Origin: Owenia fusiformis
Lineage: Eukaryota; Annelida; Polychaeta; Sabellida; Oweniidae
Direction: 5' to 3'
NCBI GenBank assembly: GCA_903813345.2
Contig: CAIIXF020000001.1
Coordinates: 44,471,885 to 44,535,884, forward strand
Length of the DNA: 64,000 nt
In this document: positions 1 through 11,200 of the stretch, piece after piece
Layout of the letters: each line of letters begins with the position of its first letter
Numbering within the stretch: position 1 is the stretch's first letter
Program-made: the position numbers and the translations under genes
Notes under the pieces: generated by a model
What the model was told of the DNA's origin: nothing
Seen by the model: only the letters and a program-made list of their open reading frames with translations
Databases searched by the model: none

Positions 1-107
1 AGCGTAAAAATGTACGTATACCTATCCCTATCCGTATGTTTGCAACTGTTTATAAACATACGGATAGGGATCTAACGTACAAATACGTACAATTTTACGC
101 TAATCTT
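1..107. repeat. Small hairpin (palindromic MITE-like repeat)
   Basis: Positions 1-41 and about 62-107 are imperfect inverted copies, with the outer ends reading AGCGTAAAAATGTACGTA and its complement around a short loop. The left boundary is the window edge, so flanking target duplications cannot be judged. No coding potential was seen. Confidence 0.65.
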
Positions 108-515
108 AACCTCCCTATTTAGATGAAATTCCATGAATGATATGATTATCCCACCGAGCGAAGTTCGAGGGGGATATAGAGAAGCCGTCCGTCCGTCCGT
201 CCGTCCGTTCGTTCGTTCGTTCGTTTGTCTGTGTTTCCGGGCAAAAAGTCCGGTTGACGAATTTGATTCAAATTTTTTAGGTTCATGCCTTATGGGGCAA
301 AACCTCTGCTTGAGAAGGAATTTTCAATATGGCAACTCAATTCAAAATGGCCGCCATTTTTCGTAAAACTGTTATCTTTGATAACTCAAATACTAGTAAA
401 TGGATTTGGATCAAATTTTATATGCTGATACCAAGGGACTAGGAAACTTTGATCGAGAAGAAATTTTCAAGATGGCCGCTGATTTTCAAAATCGCCGCAA
501 TTAAAAATAACTTAA

Positions 516-1478
516 GGTAACGGTAAAGTTAATCAAAAGTACAAAAAATGGCAGTCATATTTATTTGACTAAGTCACAAGATTTTGTATTCTGTTTTCCT
601 TATATGTGATGCATTTCCTGACTAAAGAGACTTGTCAAAGAAAACTTCACATTTAGACGCATTTTTTATAACTATGAATCGGAGGTGCATGGGTCCCTAA
701 AGCTAGCATGGAGACAGTGAAGTGAGGATAACTTTTTAAAATTTCAAGGAGTAGGATTGCAATGGAGACACATTTGTAAGTTTTTCCACAAATCATCTTA
801 CCTTACCAAGGAACATCAAAGGATCATGATAACATGTACTTCTTGTATAATAAAGCTCAAACCATTGTAAATTCTAAATATCTCATGTCCACCATTTTGT
901 TTCCTGGGACTATTTTCTAGTCCAAAGTAATCCTCACTCATGTCACATCAATTAAGTATCTATCATGATTAGTATACTGTTATAGATAAAATATATTAGT
1001 GATAATCCATGCCACTTGGTGAAGTCACAAAAACTTGTATGAGGATTAATCAGGAAGTCTAGAAGTAGTTCCGCCAAACAAAATGGGGGACATGACATAT
1101 TTATAAGAAACTATGGTTTGAGCTTTATCATACTCTAACAATGCAAGAAGTGCAGATTTTCATGCTCCCTCAATGTTCCCTGGTAAGGTAATATGGTTTG
1201 TGGAAATTTTGGATTCTTGCAAATGTGTGACTTTAGCAAGGCTACTCCTTGAAACTTTCAAAAATTAGCCTCATTTCACGGTCTTTATGCTAGCTTTGGG
1301 GACCCATGCACCTCCAATTCATAGTTGTAAAAATGCGTTTAAATGTGAAGTTTTCTTTGACATGTCTCTTAAGTCAGGAAATGCATTCACGTATAAGGAA
1401 AACAGATACAAAATCTTGTGACTTAGTCAAAAAATAAGGCTGCCATTTTTTGTACTTTTGATTAACTTTACCGTTACC
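516..1478. mobile_element. Foldback DNA element flanked by TTAA
   Basis: A 963-bp imperfect palindrome. The arms (about 516-915 and 1065-1478) begin GGTAACGGTAAAGTTAATC and end with its complement. TTAA lies on both sides (512-515 and 1479-1482), the target duplication of piggyBac- and Kolobok-type transposons. Removing the element and one TTAA restores an uninterrupted unit of the surrounding array (ATAAC-TTAA-ATAATAC), which supports insertion. It has no transposase, so it is nonautonomous. Confidence 0.85.
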
Positions 1479-2046
1479 TTAAATAATACTTGTAAACGGA
1501 TTTCAGTCAAATTGTATATGCTGATGCCGAAGGATATAGTAGCTCTGTTCAAGAAAGAATTTTCAAGATGGCGGCTGGATTTTAAAATGGCTGCCATTTT
1601 TTGCAAAAATGTTATCTTTGATAACTTAAATACCAGTGAATGGATTTGGCTCAAATTTTATATGCCGATGCCTAGCGACATAGTAGCTCTGTTCTTGAAA
1701 AAAATCCGTAATCTTTGATAACTCAAACACCAGTGAACGGATTTGGTTCTTTTATATGCTGATGCCTAGGGACACGATTGTTCTGTTGACAAAATAATTT
1801 TCAAGATGGTGGCCGATTTCAAAATGGCTGCCATTTTTCATAAAAGAATATATTCGTTGATAATTCATATGTCGATGCCTGGAGACAAACAAGCTCTGCT
1901 CACGAAGGATTTTTTAAGATGGCGGTTAAATTTCAAAATGGCTGCCATTTTAACTTAATCTTTGATAACTCAAATAACAGTTGACTGATTTGGTTCAAAA
2001 CATATAAGCTACTAATACTACCTAGGGACAAAAGAGCTCTGTTTAA

Positions 2047-2648
2047 AGGAATATTCCTTGCCAAACCATCTCTCTCCTCATATGGTAGCTATAACCATAT
2101 ATATGCTTGCCATGTTTAGCAAAACACGCAAAAATGTTTTGATATGGTCAAATTTGATCACTTAGAAATGTGATGCTCAATTCCAGTAAGCTGCCATCTT
2201 TTAGAATTTCACACAGGAAGTGATGTCATCGACTCTCACCTTTGCATATAGCATTAGGTGAGGAGCTATTAAGAATTACAAAACCAGCTAAATATTCTTT
2301 TTCAACTTTGTATCTTATTTAATCCTTCTGAAAATCTCTTCTTTTATTCTAAGTTGACAAGCCCTGAAAATATTTTTGCAAAGAAAGTAATGATCACTTG
2401 TCTAGAAGTGATTTTGTGCTACTTTCCTATACTGTTATGGGCAAGGTTATAGAAGTTGAGAGTTGATGACATCACTTCCTGCAAGAAATCTTAAAAGATG
2501 GCAGCTCACTGGAAATAAGCACTAGATTTTTAAATGATCAATATTGACCATATTAAAACATTTTCCCATGTTTTGCTAAATATGGAAACTATATATATGA
2601 TTATAGCTACCATATCAAGAGAGAAAGGATCTGGCAAGGATTATTCCT
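2047..2648. mobile_element. Second TTAA-flanked foldback DNA element
   Basis: A 602-bp imperfect palindrome with termini AGGAATATTCCTTGCCA and its complement. It is flanked by TTAA at 2043-2046 and 2649-2652. The arms run inward for roughly 230-250 bp, passing a matched pair around AGTGATGTCATC. The host array unit (GAGCTCTG-TTTAAGAAGAAG) is continuous across the insertion. Its terminal sequence is unrelated to the element at 516-1478, so it is a different family with the same target preference. Confidence 0.85.
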
Positions 2649-3021
2649 TTAAGAAGAAGTTTTCAAGATGGCAGCTGAATTTCAAAATAGCCCCCATTTT
2701 TGGAAAAATAAATCTTTGATAACACAAATACCAGCGGATGAATTTGGTTTAAATTTTATATGCTGATACTTTCTTCTTTAATTAAACACAAGAGAGTGCT
2801 ATGCTTCGACGCGCCTGCCTGTTTTTTTTTAACTCACTCGGTCCGTTTGTCATGCAGCTGGTACCAACCTTTACATTCTCCGATAATATGAACACCACTA
2901 TAGCCAGAGCGGTCGACCTTTAAGCGCTACCTGTTGTAGGCACTGCTCTGCCCTTGATGGTAAAAGGGATGGTGAACAAACTCTCGGTGAATGTACTTGC
3001 AATTGTCAAATAAGTCATTGA

Positions 3022-4212
3022 TTAATGTTGTCTCCCCTGTGCCCATTTGTCATTTCTCCTCAACCAGAGCCAGCGAGAGGCTTCCTCTGCTGCATATCCA
3101 ACTGCTTTATTTGCTCTCTTAAGCCATTGGGGCGGTAGTCCTACATTCTTGAACATTCGGTTTAGAGATGTCGATTGGAATCCTCTACAACCTACTTCAA
3201 CAGGATAGTAGTGAACTTTCCAACCTTTGGTCTCTATCTTCTCAATTAGCGCTTTTGAGTTGGTGCTTCTTCAATACGATCTTCCCAAGGTACGGTAAGT
3301 TCTATCATCACAGCACTTCTTTTATCCTCTGAGAATAAAAGCATATCTGGTCTTTGGTTTGTTGTAGTGATACAGTTGGGAAATGTGAGTCTTTGGTGTA
3401 GATCTCCTCTCAGCTCCCAGTCCTGTGCTTGTTGTTGTAAGATGCCAAATCTTCCTCGAAAGGTGTACCTGCTACCGCTAGGCAAAACCTTTCCTTTAGG
3501 ATTTGTTTTAGCACCCACAAAATGTCTTTCTAAGGGTTACAACTGCTTTTGGCGTGATGTTGCAGTTAGATTTGTTTTGTTCATAATTTTTGCTTGAGCC
3601 ACCCAGTGAGAAATCTTTTGGAGAACTTTGTCGTGTCTCCATGTGTACTCGGGATATGTTGGATGTTACTTCTCTGAGCTCCACAGTGAATACATGACGC
3701 GTCTCCATTCCCCAAGTCCCCAGATCGTGAAATTGGCAGGACATGGTAAAAGATCAGATATTGCTCTTACTAAGAAACTGATCTTGCCCTGAGAGAACTG
3801 AAAGCTGCTTCCTGAGACTGTCTCTTAAATCTTTCAGTGCCAGTTTTTCCAAGTCAGGGACATGCTTCCATCTCCATGTGAGCCTTCTCATATCTCTTTT
3901 TAGTGCAGCTTTTCTCCTCCGTCTCCTACTTGGTCCAGTTTTACCCTCATTCTTGCTGTTTGTTCCCTTCTCTTGGAATCTTTCTGCACACATGGTGTAC
4001 ACTTGTCTTGTCATTGATTCCATCTTCTCACAAGCTGTCCCTTTCAAGGAGTTCTCTAGAATATTGTCAATTTCATCATCAAGTTCTTTCCACACTGTCT
4101 GTTGTTGCAGGCAAGCGCAGTCTTGGCTTCCTTTCGAGAAGTGGCCCATCGTTCTCTTCTCTACCAATTTAAGTTGGGTTAGGTTCAACAGTAACTTGGA
4201 GGTCTTGAACAC
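3022..4212 (-). pseudogene. Decayed LINE open reading frame (linker and C-terminal parts)
   Basis: Reading the minus strand from about 4212 down gives a basic helical segment (RRRRRKAALKRDMRRL, then LKDLRDSLRKQLSVL). It resembles the linker ahead of the reverse transcriptase in invertebrate non-LTR elements. Further on are RPDMLLFSEDKRSAVMIELT at about 3290-3350 and, in another frame, YYPVEVGCRGFQSTSLNR with WLWLRRNDK and a stop at 3022-3024. These resemble the C-terminal region of the same kind of element, as remembered rather than searched. The reverse transcriptase catalytic core is missing and the surviving frame is broken at about 3246 and 3510-3750. It is a fossil; the LINE clade is not assigned. 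Confidence 0.55.
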
Positions 4213-4706
4213 TGTTCAAATCCTGTATTTTACGGACAGGGGACTCCTTCCTACACTGTTTCTGCTTCTCGTGACACTTCATATTTCCCTTGTGTATGGC
4301 TACTCCTCTCATATTTTGAAAAGTCCACCACAACTGTCACATCTTGCCCTTGGCTCTACGGAGTGCTTTGTTCGAAAATTTCCAAGATGGCCACTAATTA
4401 TCAAAACAGGTTCTCGTTATTTATTACTATATGAGTCACTGTATAAACTTTATTTGAGGAAAACTAAATATTTTTACAATAATGCATTCATTTGTTTATA
4501 AATATGGTTGCCATTTTATTATCTGTATATGGGAGAAAATAAACATGTTAGCACAGATCTTTTGGGAGATAATATATTTGAGCTTGTAAGGAATACATTG
4601 GTAAGGAATACGACAAGGTACAGTAAAAAAATATACCGTAGTACACTTTAGATGTACGATGTTTAAAATATACCGTAGTACACTTTAGATGTCGATGGTT
4701 ATGCGT
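4213..4706. other. Noncoding spacer with repeat scraps
   Basis: No gene was recognised. A scrap of the AAGATGGC repeat lies at about 4378-4400. A 33-bp direct duplication containing ATACCGTAGTACACTTTAGA occurs at about 4633-4690. Confidence 0.5.
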
Positions 4707-5935
4707 GGTAATGTAAATCCAGATTTTCTCAAGAGCTCTCGGGTAAGAGCGCTTAGCTAAAACGTTTTAGGACCCTAGTCATAGCCTGTTTAAACGTTTT
4801 ACAAGCGAGTGTAAATCCATCGGTTTTAGCTAAGAGCTCTTGCCCGGTTTTTTGCGTTGCGCTGAACGAAAAATTTGAAACTTTCTGTTTACGTGTGTCT
4901 GGTCATTTCTTTTCTCTTATCCCTTGTTCCCAATAGCATCCCAAAATATCGAGAAGATCTTGTTTGCCTGGCTATCTATCATAACCCTAATATATGCACC
5001 ATATCTTCATTCTCTCTTTCATGCTTTTAACAATGCTGTCTTTAGGACATATTTTTGTAAGACCGATGCATTCTTTAGCACAAAGTATAGAAGCGGGAAA
5101 GGAATAGCTATATTGACTGAACCGTCATTCAACCAGTACAGAACTGCTTTTTTCATTTTACATGTATACCTACATATCTCTAAGACGTTTTAGAAAAACA
5201 GTTGTAAACTCAATCATATTTCGTAAGACGTCTTGAAAATGGTGGTGTAAACTCAACATAATTTTTCTAAAACGTTTTAGCCAAGACGTCTTGGAATGCC
5301 GTGTGTAATGTAAATAGGGCTAGGTGTTGGATTTACACTAGCGCCCTAAGACGTCTTGGCCAAAACGTTTTAGCGTTAAAACGTTTTACAAATGTAATGT
5401 AAATCCAGATTTTCTCAAGAGCTCTCGAGAGCGCTTAGCTAAAACGTTTTAGGACCCTAGTCATAGCCAAGACGTCTTATAGTTCCTGATTTCATGTGTA
5501 GCATGGTTCTTTCTCTTGTCTCATCCCTTTATTACCAATATCATCCAAAAATATCGAGAAGAACTAATTCGCCTCGCGTTCTATCATAATACTAATATAT
5601 GGACAAAATCTTCCTAAAAGCATGAAAACTTTCATGCTTGTAACAATGCTCTCTTAAGGACATTTTTGAACCGATGCATTCTTTATAGTACGGGAAAGGG
5701 ATAGCTATGTTGACTGAACCATCCTTCAACCAGTGTTGAACTGCTTTTTTCATTTTACATGTATGCCTAGGCCTACATATCTCAGTCTAAGACGTTTTAG
5801 AAAAACATGTGTAAACTTATTCATATTTCGTAAGACGTCTTGAAAATGGTGGTGTAAACTCAACATGCTTTTTCTAAAACGTTTTAGCTAAGAAGTCTTG
5901 AAATGTCGCGTGTAGTGTAAGTAGGGCTACTGCCG
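4707..5935. repeat. Duplicated block packed with 14-bp palindromes
   Basis: Two diverged tandem copies (about 4711-5390 and 5397-5935) share the opening ATGTAAATCCAGATTTTCTC and most of the following sequence. The block carries 15 palindromic words with an ACGT core. CTAAAACGTTTTAG is perfect at 4757-4770, 5267-5280, 5439-5452 and 5874-5887. CCAAGACGTCTTGG is perfect at 5281-5294. Variants lie at 4792, 5182, 5225, 5348, 5362, 5378, 5469, 5789, 5832 and 5890. AAGAGCTCTT-like palindromes also occur. The frame at 4924-5193 looks incidental. Function unknown; possibly a mobile-element subterminal array or bZIP-type sites. Confidence 0.7.
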
Positions 5936-8114
5936 AACCCCCGGGCGCCATCATGATCATTGCAATAAACTTGAACGGCGGTCGGGCAATGTCTTATATG
6001 AAATGGCATTATAGTGTTTCCACGATTATCTTGTAATATTACTTTTTATGTTATGATTATCGGGATTTATGGAGGAACCATTGATGTTCTGGTGGACCCG
6101 GTGTGATGAGAAATTATGGTCCCCAGGGCCCGCCCCAGGGATTATGGTCCCGCTTTTTAAAGGCCCTTACTGGCCCTGATTGTGTATAAGATAATAAGGG
6201 AAAGAGGTCACCATATAAATCAATGGAGAGTAGGACCATACATTAATAGGACCTCCTAACCTTTTCACACGGTTCTGAACGACCAAGGTCTTTCTTTAGT
6301 TGGCGTGCCTCTCATTAGCATAACGCGCCATTCCAAAACGAGGCACCATTTTAAAATGGCAGCGCCCATGGGCACATTTGTTTAGGTAAATATTTTGAGT
6401 CTTTTTCACGGTTTTCTAGTTGTATAGTCCAATTTATATACATATTTCGTTCCCCTGGTATTAATGATTTAATATCCTCTGATACTTACCTTTATATGAG
6501 ATGCGATCTGGCCATTTAGATGGTATAACTCGTCGAACGATCGATTTTTTACTTTTTTTCAATTTTTTTCTTACACTTTCGTCGTTTCGATCCGGAGTTC
6601 ATTCTCTCATTGTCAAAAACAAATTAAGACATAAGTATTAATTATATTAATTGTATAACATGTCTGAACAATAGGGAATACATCTATTCTATAGGAGCTA
6701 ATTTTTACAACGTTTTGACCATTTTATACATTGGGAGACATTATAAATCGCCATGTTTGTGATCCAAGGAGGATTGACTCCCAGAAATGCAACATCAGTT
6801 AACCTTATTTACGAGTGACAAAATGCCGTTCTGCCATTTTGAAAGCTGGCACGTGTCATGTTGCATTCTGGGAGCCAATCCTCTTTTCGGCGTAATCAGG
6901 CTCCAAAATTACCTCAACATTTGAAGAGTAGGCATTAACATGTGAATATCCACTTCAAATTTTTAAGTTTCTATTTGTCAATATGGACACAAATTCCACA
7001 ATATTTGGACTTACTAGGACGGAGAAAATAGAGCACTGAATACACTGAGGTAAGAATTTATTACATGTGCGACAGCATGTAATTTTCATAGCTTTTGTAA
7101 TTCTTTATGTTCCCCACTGTAGTTGGAATCGAAGAGCCTCTTGAACAGCAATGAACCTTTTACCTGATGATACACAGCTTTGAAGTCAATTATATTCCCA
7201 TGCTATAAAGTCAACAACCCTTGCTGAAATCCTCATTTTCCCAGAAGAACTCGAGTTTATTGAGTCTAAGCAAGTAGATTCATGTGGGACAGTATTGCTA
7301 GAATCTATTTCAATAGAAAGAATAGGGGTTGCATAAACAGTACATGGGACTTGCCCTATTAGAACTTTTTGTTGGTTCTTTCTGCTCAGGTGTCAGTTGA
7401 ACCATTTTGCAGGCCTATTTTAGAATAAGTTCAGCGTTTTGCCAAACCTTTTTTCGAGAGTTACTCAGTTCCAAGTCCAGTTCAATATGGAAAGCCTGTC
7501 ATCTAACTTAATGTAACAGAAAAAAGAATACTTAAGCCAATTACACATCAATTGCCACACAGGAAGGTAACTTGGCATAGTGCTAATTTTACCACCTCTC
7601 ATTGTGATCAAGATTGCTCAGTCATACATGACAGTTACAAAATGATATTGGTACCATTTGATGGAGAATAAATCAGGCTTTTTACTACTACTTTTATATT
7701 TAAAAAAAACTGCTTAGGATTCTAGTAGTTTGGATTGGAAGTTGGTTATACTTTTTTGTGGACACCCTGTAGATTAGTCAACGCCAGGCAACGAAGTATC
7801 GAGTTTGAATAACAGCTTCCAATTCTCTTTGGTACTTTTCAAGCAGTTCATTAGCTAGACTTCATGTCAGTTAGATCTCTGATTGAACTGGAATCTGTTT
7901 TAGAATGGTGGAGCAATATTTTCAGAATGACCTGACATGTCTGCGAACGTCAATGTCAAATCCTTCCCTTCAGCATTGCCAGTATCTGCCTGCGTATTGT
8001 GCCATACATGTATAGATGCGGTATATTTTAAGAGGAATCACTTCTTCCTCTTGTAGTGGCTGCTCTAGTTGCAATCACAGGTTTTGTACTGTCACATATT
8101 TCCTGTATTTTCCA
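5936..8114 (+). other. YEATS2 upstream region; promoter and 5' UTR exon not resolved
   Basis: No coding exon was seen. The first coding exon has a splice acceptor, so at least one noncoding exon should lie here or further upstream. Candidate donors follow TTTGTTTAG at about 6392 (GTAAAT) and CACTGAG at about 7050 (GTAAGA), neither decisive. Inverted copies around GATTGACTCCCAGAAATGCA (about 6773) and its partner (about 6865-6892) mark a MITE-like insert. A dispersed repeat starts at about 7206. Confidence 0.35.
7206..7325 (+). repeat. Dispersed repeat, copy 1 (CTTGCTGAAATCCTCATTTT)
   Basis: This ~115-bp segment recurs in YEATS2 intron 2 at about 8587-8710, and a truncated copy lies at about 47808-47840 in intron 12. 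All three are on the + strand and share CTTGCTGAAATCCTCATTTT. The first two also share CATGTGGGA and TATTGCTAGAATC. Family not recognised. Confidence 0.6.
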
Positions 8115-8236
8115 GAGGCCTTCCATATGCCATAAGATGGCAGCCAAGAGATCTGTTGACATTGATCCTGACTACCAGGACCCATGTGATGTCACTGTCA
8201 GGGAGAACAAGCGGCAAAGAATCATAGAAACAGATG
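8115..8236 (+). CDS. YEATS2: YEATS2 coding exon 1
   Basis: The acceptor TATTTTCCAG precedes 8115. Then come 22 nt of 5' UTR and ATG at 8137, followed by [14 protein letters not shown]. The donor follows GATG at 8236 (GTATTT), phase 1. The open frame extends upstream only through the intron, so 8137 is the likely start. Confidence 0.88.
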
Positions 8237-11200
8237 GTATTTATACTTATTTAATATTAGTAGTATTACACTTAAACTTGCATACATGCTTTAACACATA
8301 TTCATAACAGCAATTGACTGGACATTCTATATGTCCTGGATTATACTGAAAAGTATTATAAAATTAAAATGCAATCATACTTATTTCTTCAGGCCGTTCT
8401 GTAACAGAGAGTCGCATACGGAGGATAATTGATGAACAATTTAATCAAGAGACTCTCAATAAAGAGACTGAAATAAACAACATGGATAAGGTATGGAACA
8501 TAAAAATCATATTTTTGATTCAATGTTCATCAGTAATGTTAATGTGTATTACTAATGTCAACAATCAATATGGTTAAGTTAATGCACCCTTGCTGAAATC
8601 CTCATTTTCTCAGAAGAACTCAAGTTGATCGAGTCTCAACAAGTACATTCATGTGGGATCGTATTGCTAGAATCCATTTTCAATAGTAAGAATATGGGTT
8701 CTTAAACAGGACATTGCTCCTGTAAGTTACGAGAGTTATGATATAAATAATGAATTTCTCAAGATATTCTCCGACAAACTATCGCAGAAATTCAACTTTA
8801 AACTGGCAGACATCATGGTATCGAGCCCATGGCAATTTCCCCCAAACTTGTAGACATTACCAGTTGTTCATATAAAATGCAAACAATTTTCACCCAATGT
8901 GTTCAAGGGAACTGTATTGTGAATATAAGGATATTGGTGTATGTGTGTGCAATAAAAAAATGAAACTATGTTGTTAACAGTACCATATTTTGTTTTAGAG
9001 ATTACACCAAGCCAGACAGATGTTGGACAGGCTAAGAGGGTGTATAGTCGCAAATTATTATAGTGGGGCAGGTCTACAACCTAACCAGGTACAATATGTC
9101 TCTCCATTTGCATATTGTAATTCATGTCTAGACTTCTCTATACATTATGGCTTATTCATTATGGCACAAATCTCCTTGTATCTGTCCTGAGTCACTATTG
9201 CATTGTGGTATATCCCATAGTAACTGTTGCCTTTTGGTATATACATGTATCTTATGTTTATAGGGTAAAACAGCCAGCCAACAAGTGCCTTCTATTCATC
9301 CAACAGTGAAGAAACATCTTGGTAAAACGACCAAAAACTACTCAGGGAACACACTGAACAATTCAACAACTCCAATCATTAAGACAGAAAATGGAACAGG
9401 CTCAAAACCTATTGATAGCATTGATAGCAAAGATAATGCCATTGATGAGAAAGCAAATGAACTTTTGGTAATTATAAAGATCATGTAATGTTTATACATA
9501 TACTCTGTTATATGAATTATGACATACACTCCCCTCCATAAGTTTGGCAACCTTTTTCCCCCATTGAACTACGTGTAAAAGCCTCTTTACCTTGGAATTT
9601 TTATTTACTTAACCTGCGATAGAAATACTTATACTATTGATGGAAACGTAATTTGACTTCATTTCCAATACCTCCAAATTTTCTCAATTTTTTCCTCAAT
9701 TACAATAGGTCGAAAATTGATGATAAATTTGATGAATTTTTGAAAATCGACATTCCCATGTTAACCAATGGGAAATGGTAGGTTTGCCGCAAGTCATATG
9801 ACAGAATATCCATCCATCCGAGTCCTTGCAAAAAATATGAGTAAGGCAGGCAATTGAATTTGCTAACTTTATTTAACCAAAAATTGATATGTTTCTTCAG
9901 GTTCAACAAAGTTATAGGGCTTTAAAGTCAAAATTTGTTTTTCAAAAAAACTCTCCCATTGAAATAACACAGGAGGCGAAAAATTATTTTCAAAAATGAC
10001 TTTAAAGCGTGGTAACTTTAATATTCATCAAATAAACTAAACACTTAGTGTTCAAAAAAGCTAGACAATTCAATTTTCTATATAAAAATATTTTTTGCTG
10101 AATCTTTTACTGAAAAGATATCCTGATTTCTGATTTGCCCCGAACCCTCCATTTCCCATTGGATTACATGGGAATGACGATTTTCAAAAATTCATCAAAT
10201 TTATCATCAATTTTCGTCCTATTGTAATTGAGGAAAAAATTGAGAAAATTTGGAGGTATTGGACATAAAGTCAAAGTACATGTCCATCAATATTATAAGT
10301 TATTTTATCTCCAGTTAAGTAAATAAAAATTCAAACGTAAAGAGGCTTTAACACGTAGTTCAATTGGGGAAAAAGGTTGCCAAACTTATGGAGGGGAGTG
10401 TACCATATTCTTTCTAATGAGCCCAAAGTTCCAATGAGCACTCATGGGACTTTTACGTTGAATATGGCCTCGAGAAAACATGACATTTGATGCATTGGTT
10501 TTGATTATTTACACAGCAAGATATCAATTGCTGATTCTAGCTTTAAAGAATGTGAACCTTGTGATAACAACTAAAAAGATTATTGGCAATATTTGTTTTC
10601 TAATTTTTTTTGTATGTGTGCTTATCGGAATCTGTCAATATCTTACCCTTTTAAATTTCGATTTGGAAACCACACTGCACTCATTACATATCATTTCACC
10701 ACTTTTCATATAAAGGGATGTTGTCCTCATGTCAACTGTTGTAGACAAACAACAAAGTAATTCATTAGAGTTGAGTAGGTTATTTATGATTTATTATTGA
10801 AAAATATTGGTTTTCAATTCTAATTCATGTGAGCATTTTAAATTATGACAAAATTAATTTTGATTCTTATCTTTACTTTCTTGAGTCCATTCTTATATCA
10901 GTCAGACACATAAATTAATATTAAACAAATACTGGATGATCAGGAGCTGGATATGGCAGAATACCTATTCGAGAAAAAATATTGGGCGAGGCGGCAGCCG
11001 AGCCCAATATTTTTTCGAGGATAGGTATTCTGGCCATATCCAGCTCCTGATCATCCAGTATTTGTTTTATTATGCACCTCCCAATCAAAGTTAAGTGGAG
11101 TACTTACTTACTCACCTCATTTACAGGCTTAAACTGTTGTTTAGTTGACATTATTTTGACATTTATTTATTTTTTCTTTCAAACTCAGACGACTTCCGGC

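Larger units (their letters stand above)
143..2790. repeat. Degenerate AAGATGGC tandem repeat array with TCCG run
   Basis: The array opens with ATCCCACCGAGCGAAGTTC and a TCCG/TTCG tetranucleotide run at about 186-230. Roughly 130-170-bp diverged units follow. Each contains AAGATGGCGGC, AAAATGGCTGCCATTTT, ATCTTTGATAACTCAAATA and TTATATGCTGATGCC. Copies are recognisable near 310-515, 1483-1690, 1700-2045 and 2655-2780. Two foldback elements (516-1478 and 2047-2648) interrupt it. Related sequence recurs at about 11306-12060, 4378-4400 and 42370-42760. The short open frames here come from the repeat and are not genes. Confidence 0.75.

Noticed and set aside
3878-4501. 207-codon + strand open frame
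   Set aside because: It is antisense to the decayed LINE frame; composition is Leu/Ser-rich and no family resemblance was seen.
8056-8136. GTG-initiated upstream extension of the first YEATS2 coding exon
   Set aside because: It reads through the polypyrimidine tract and acceptor at 8114; the family N-terminus begins at ATG 8137.
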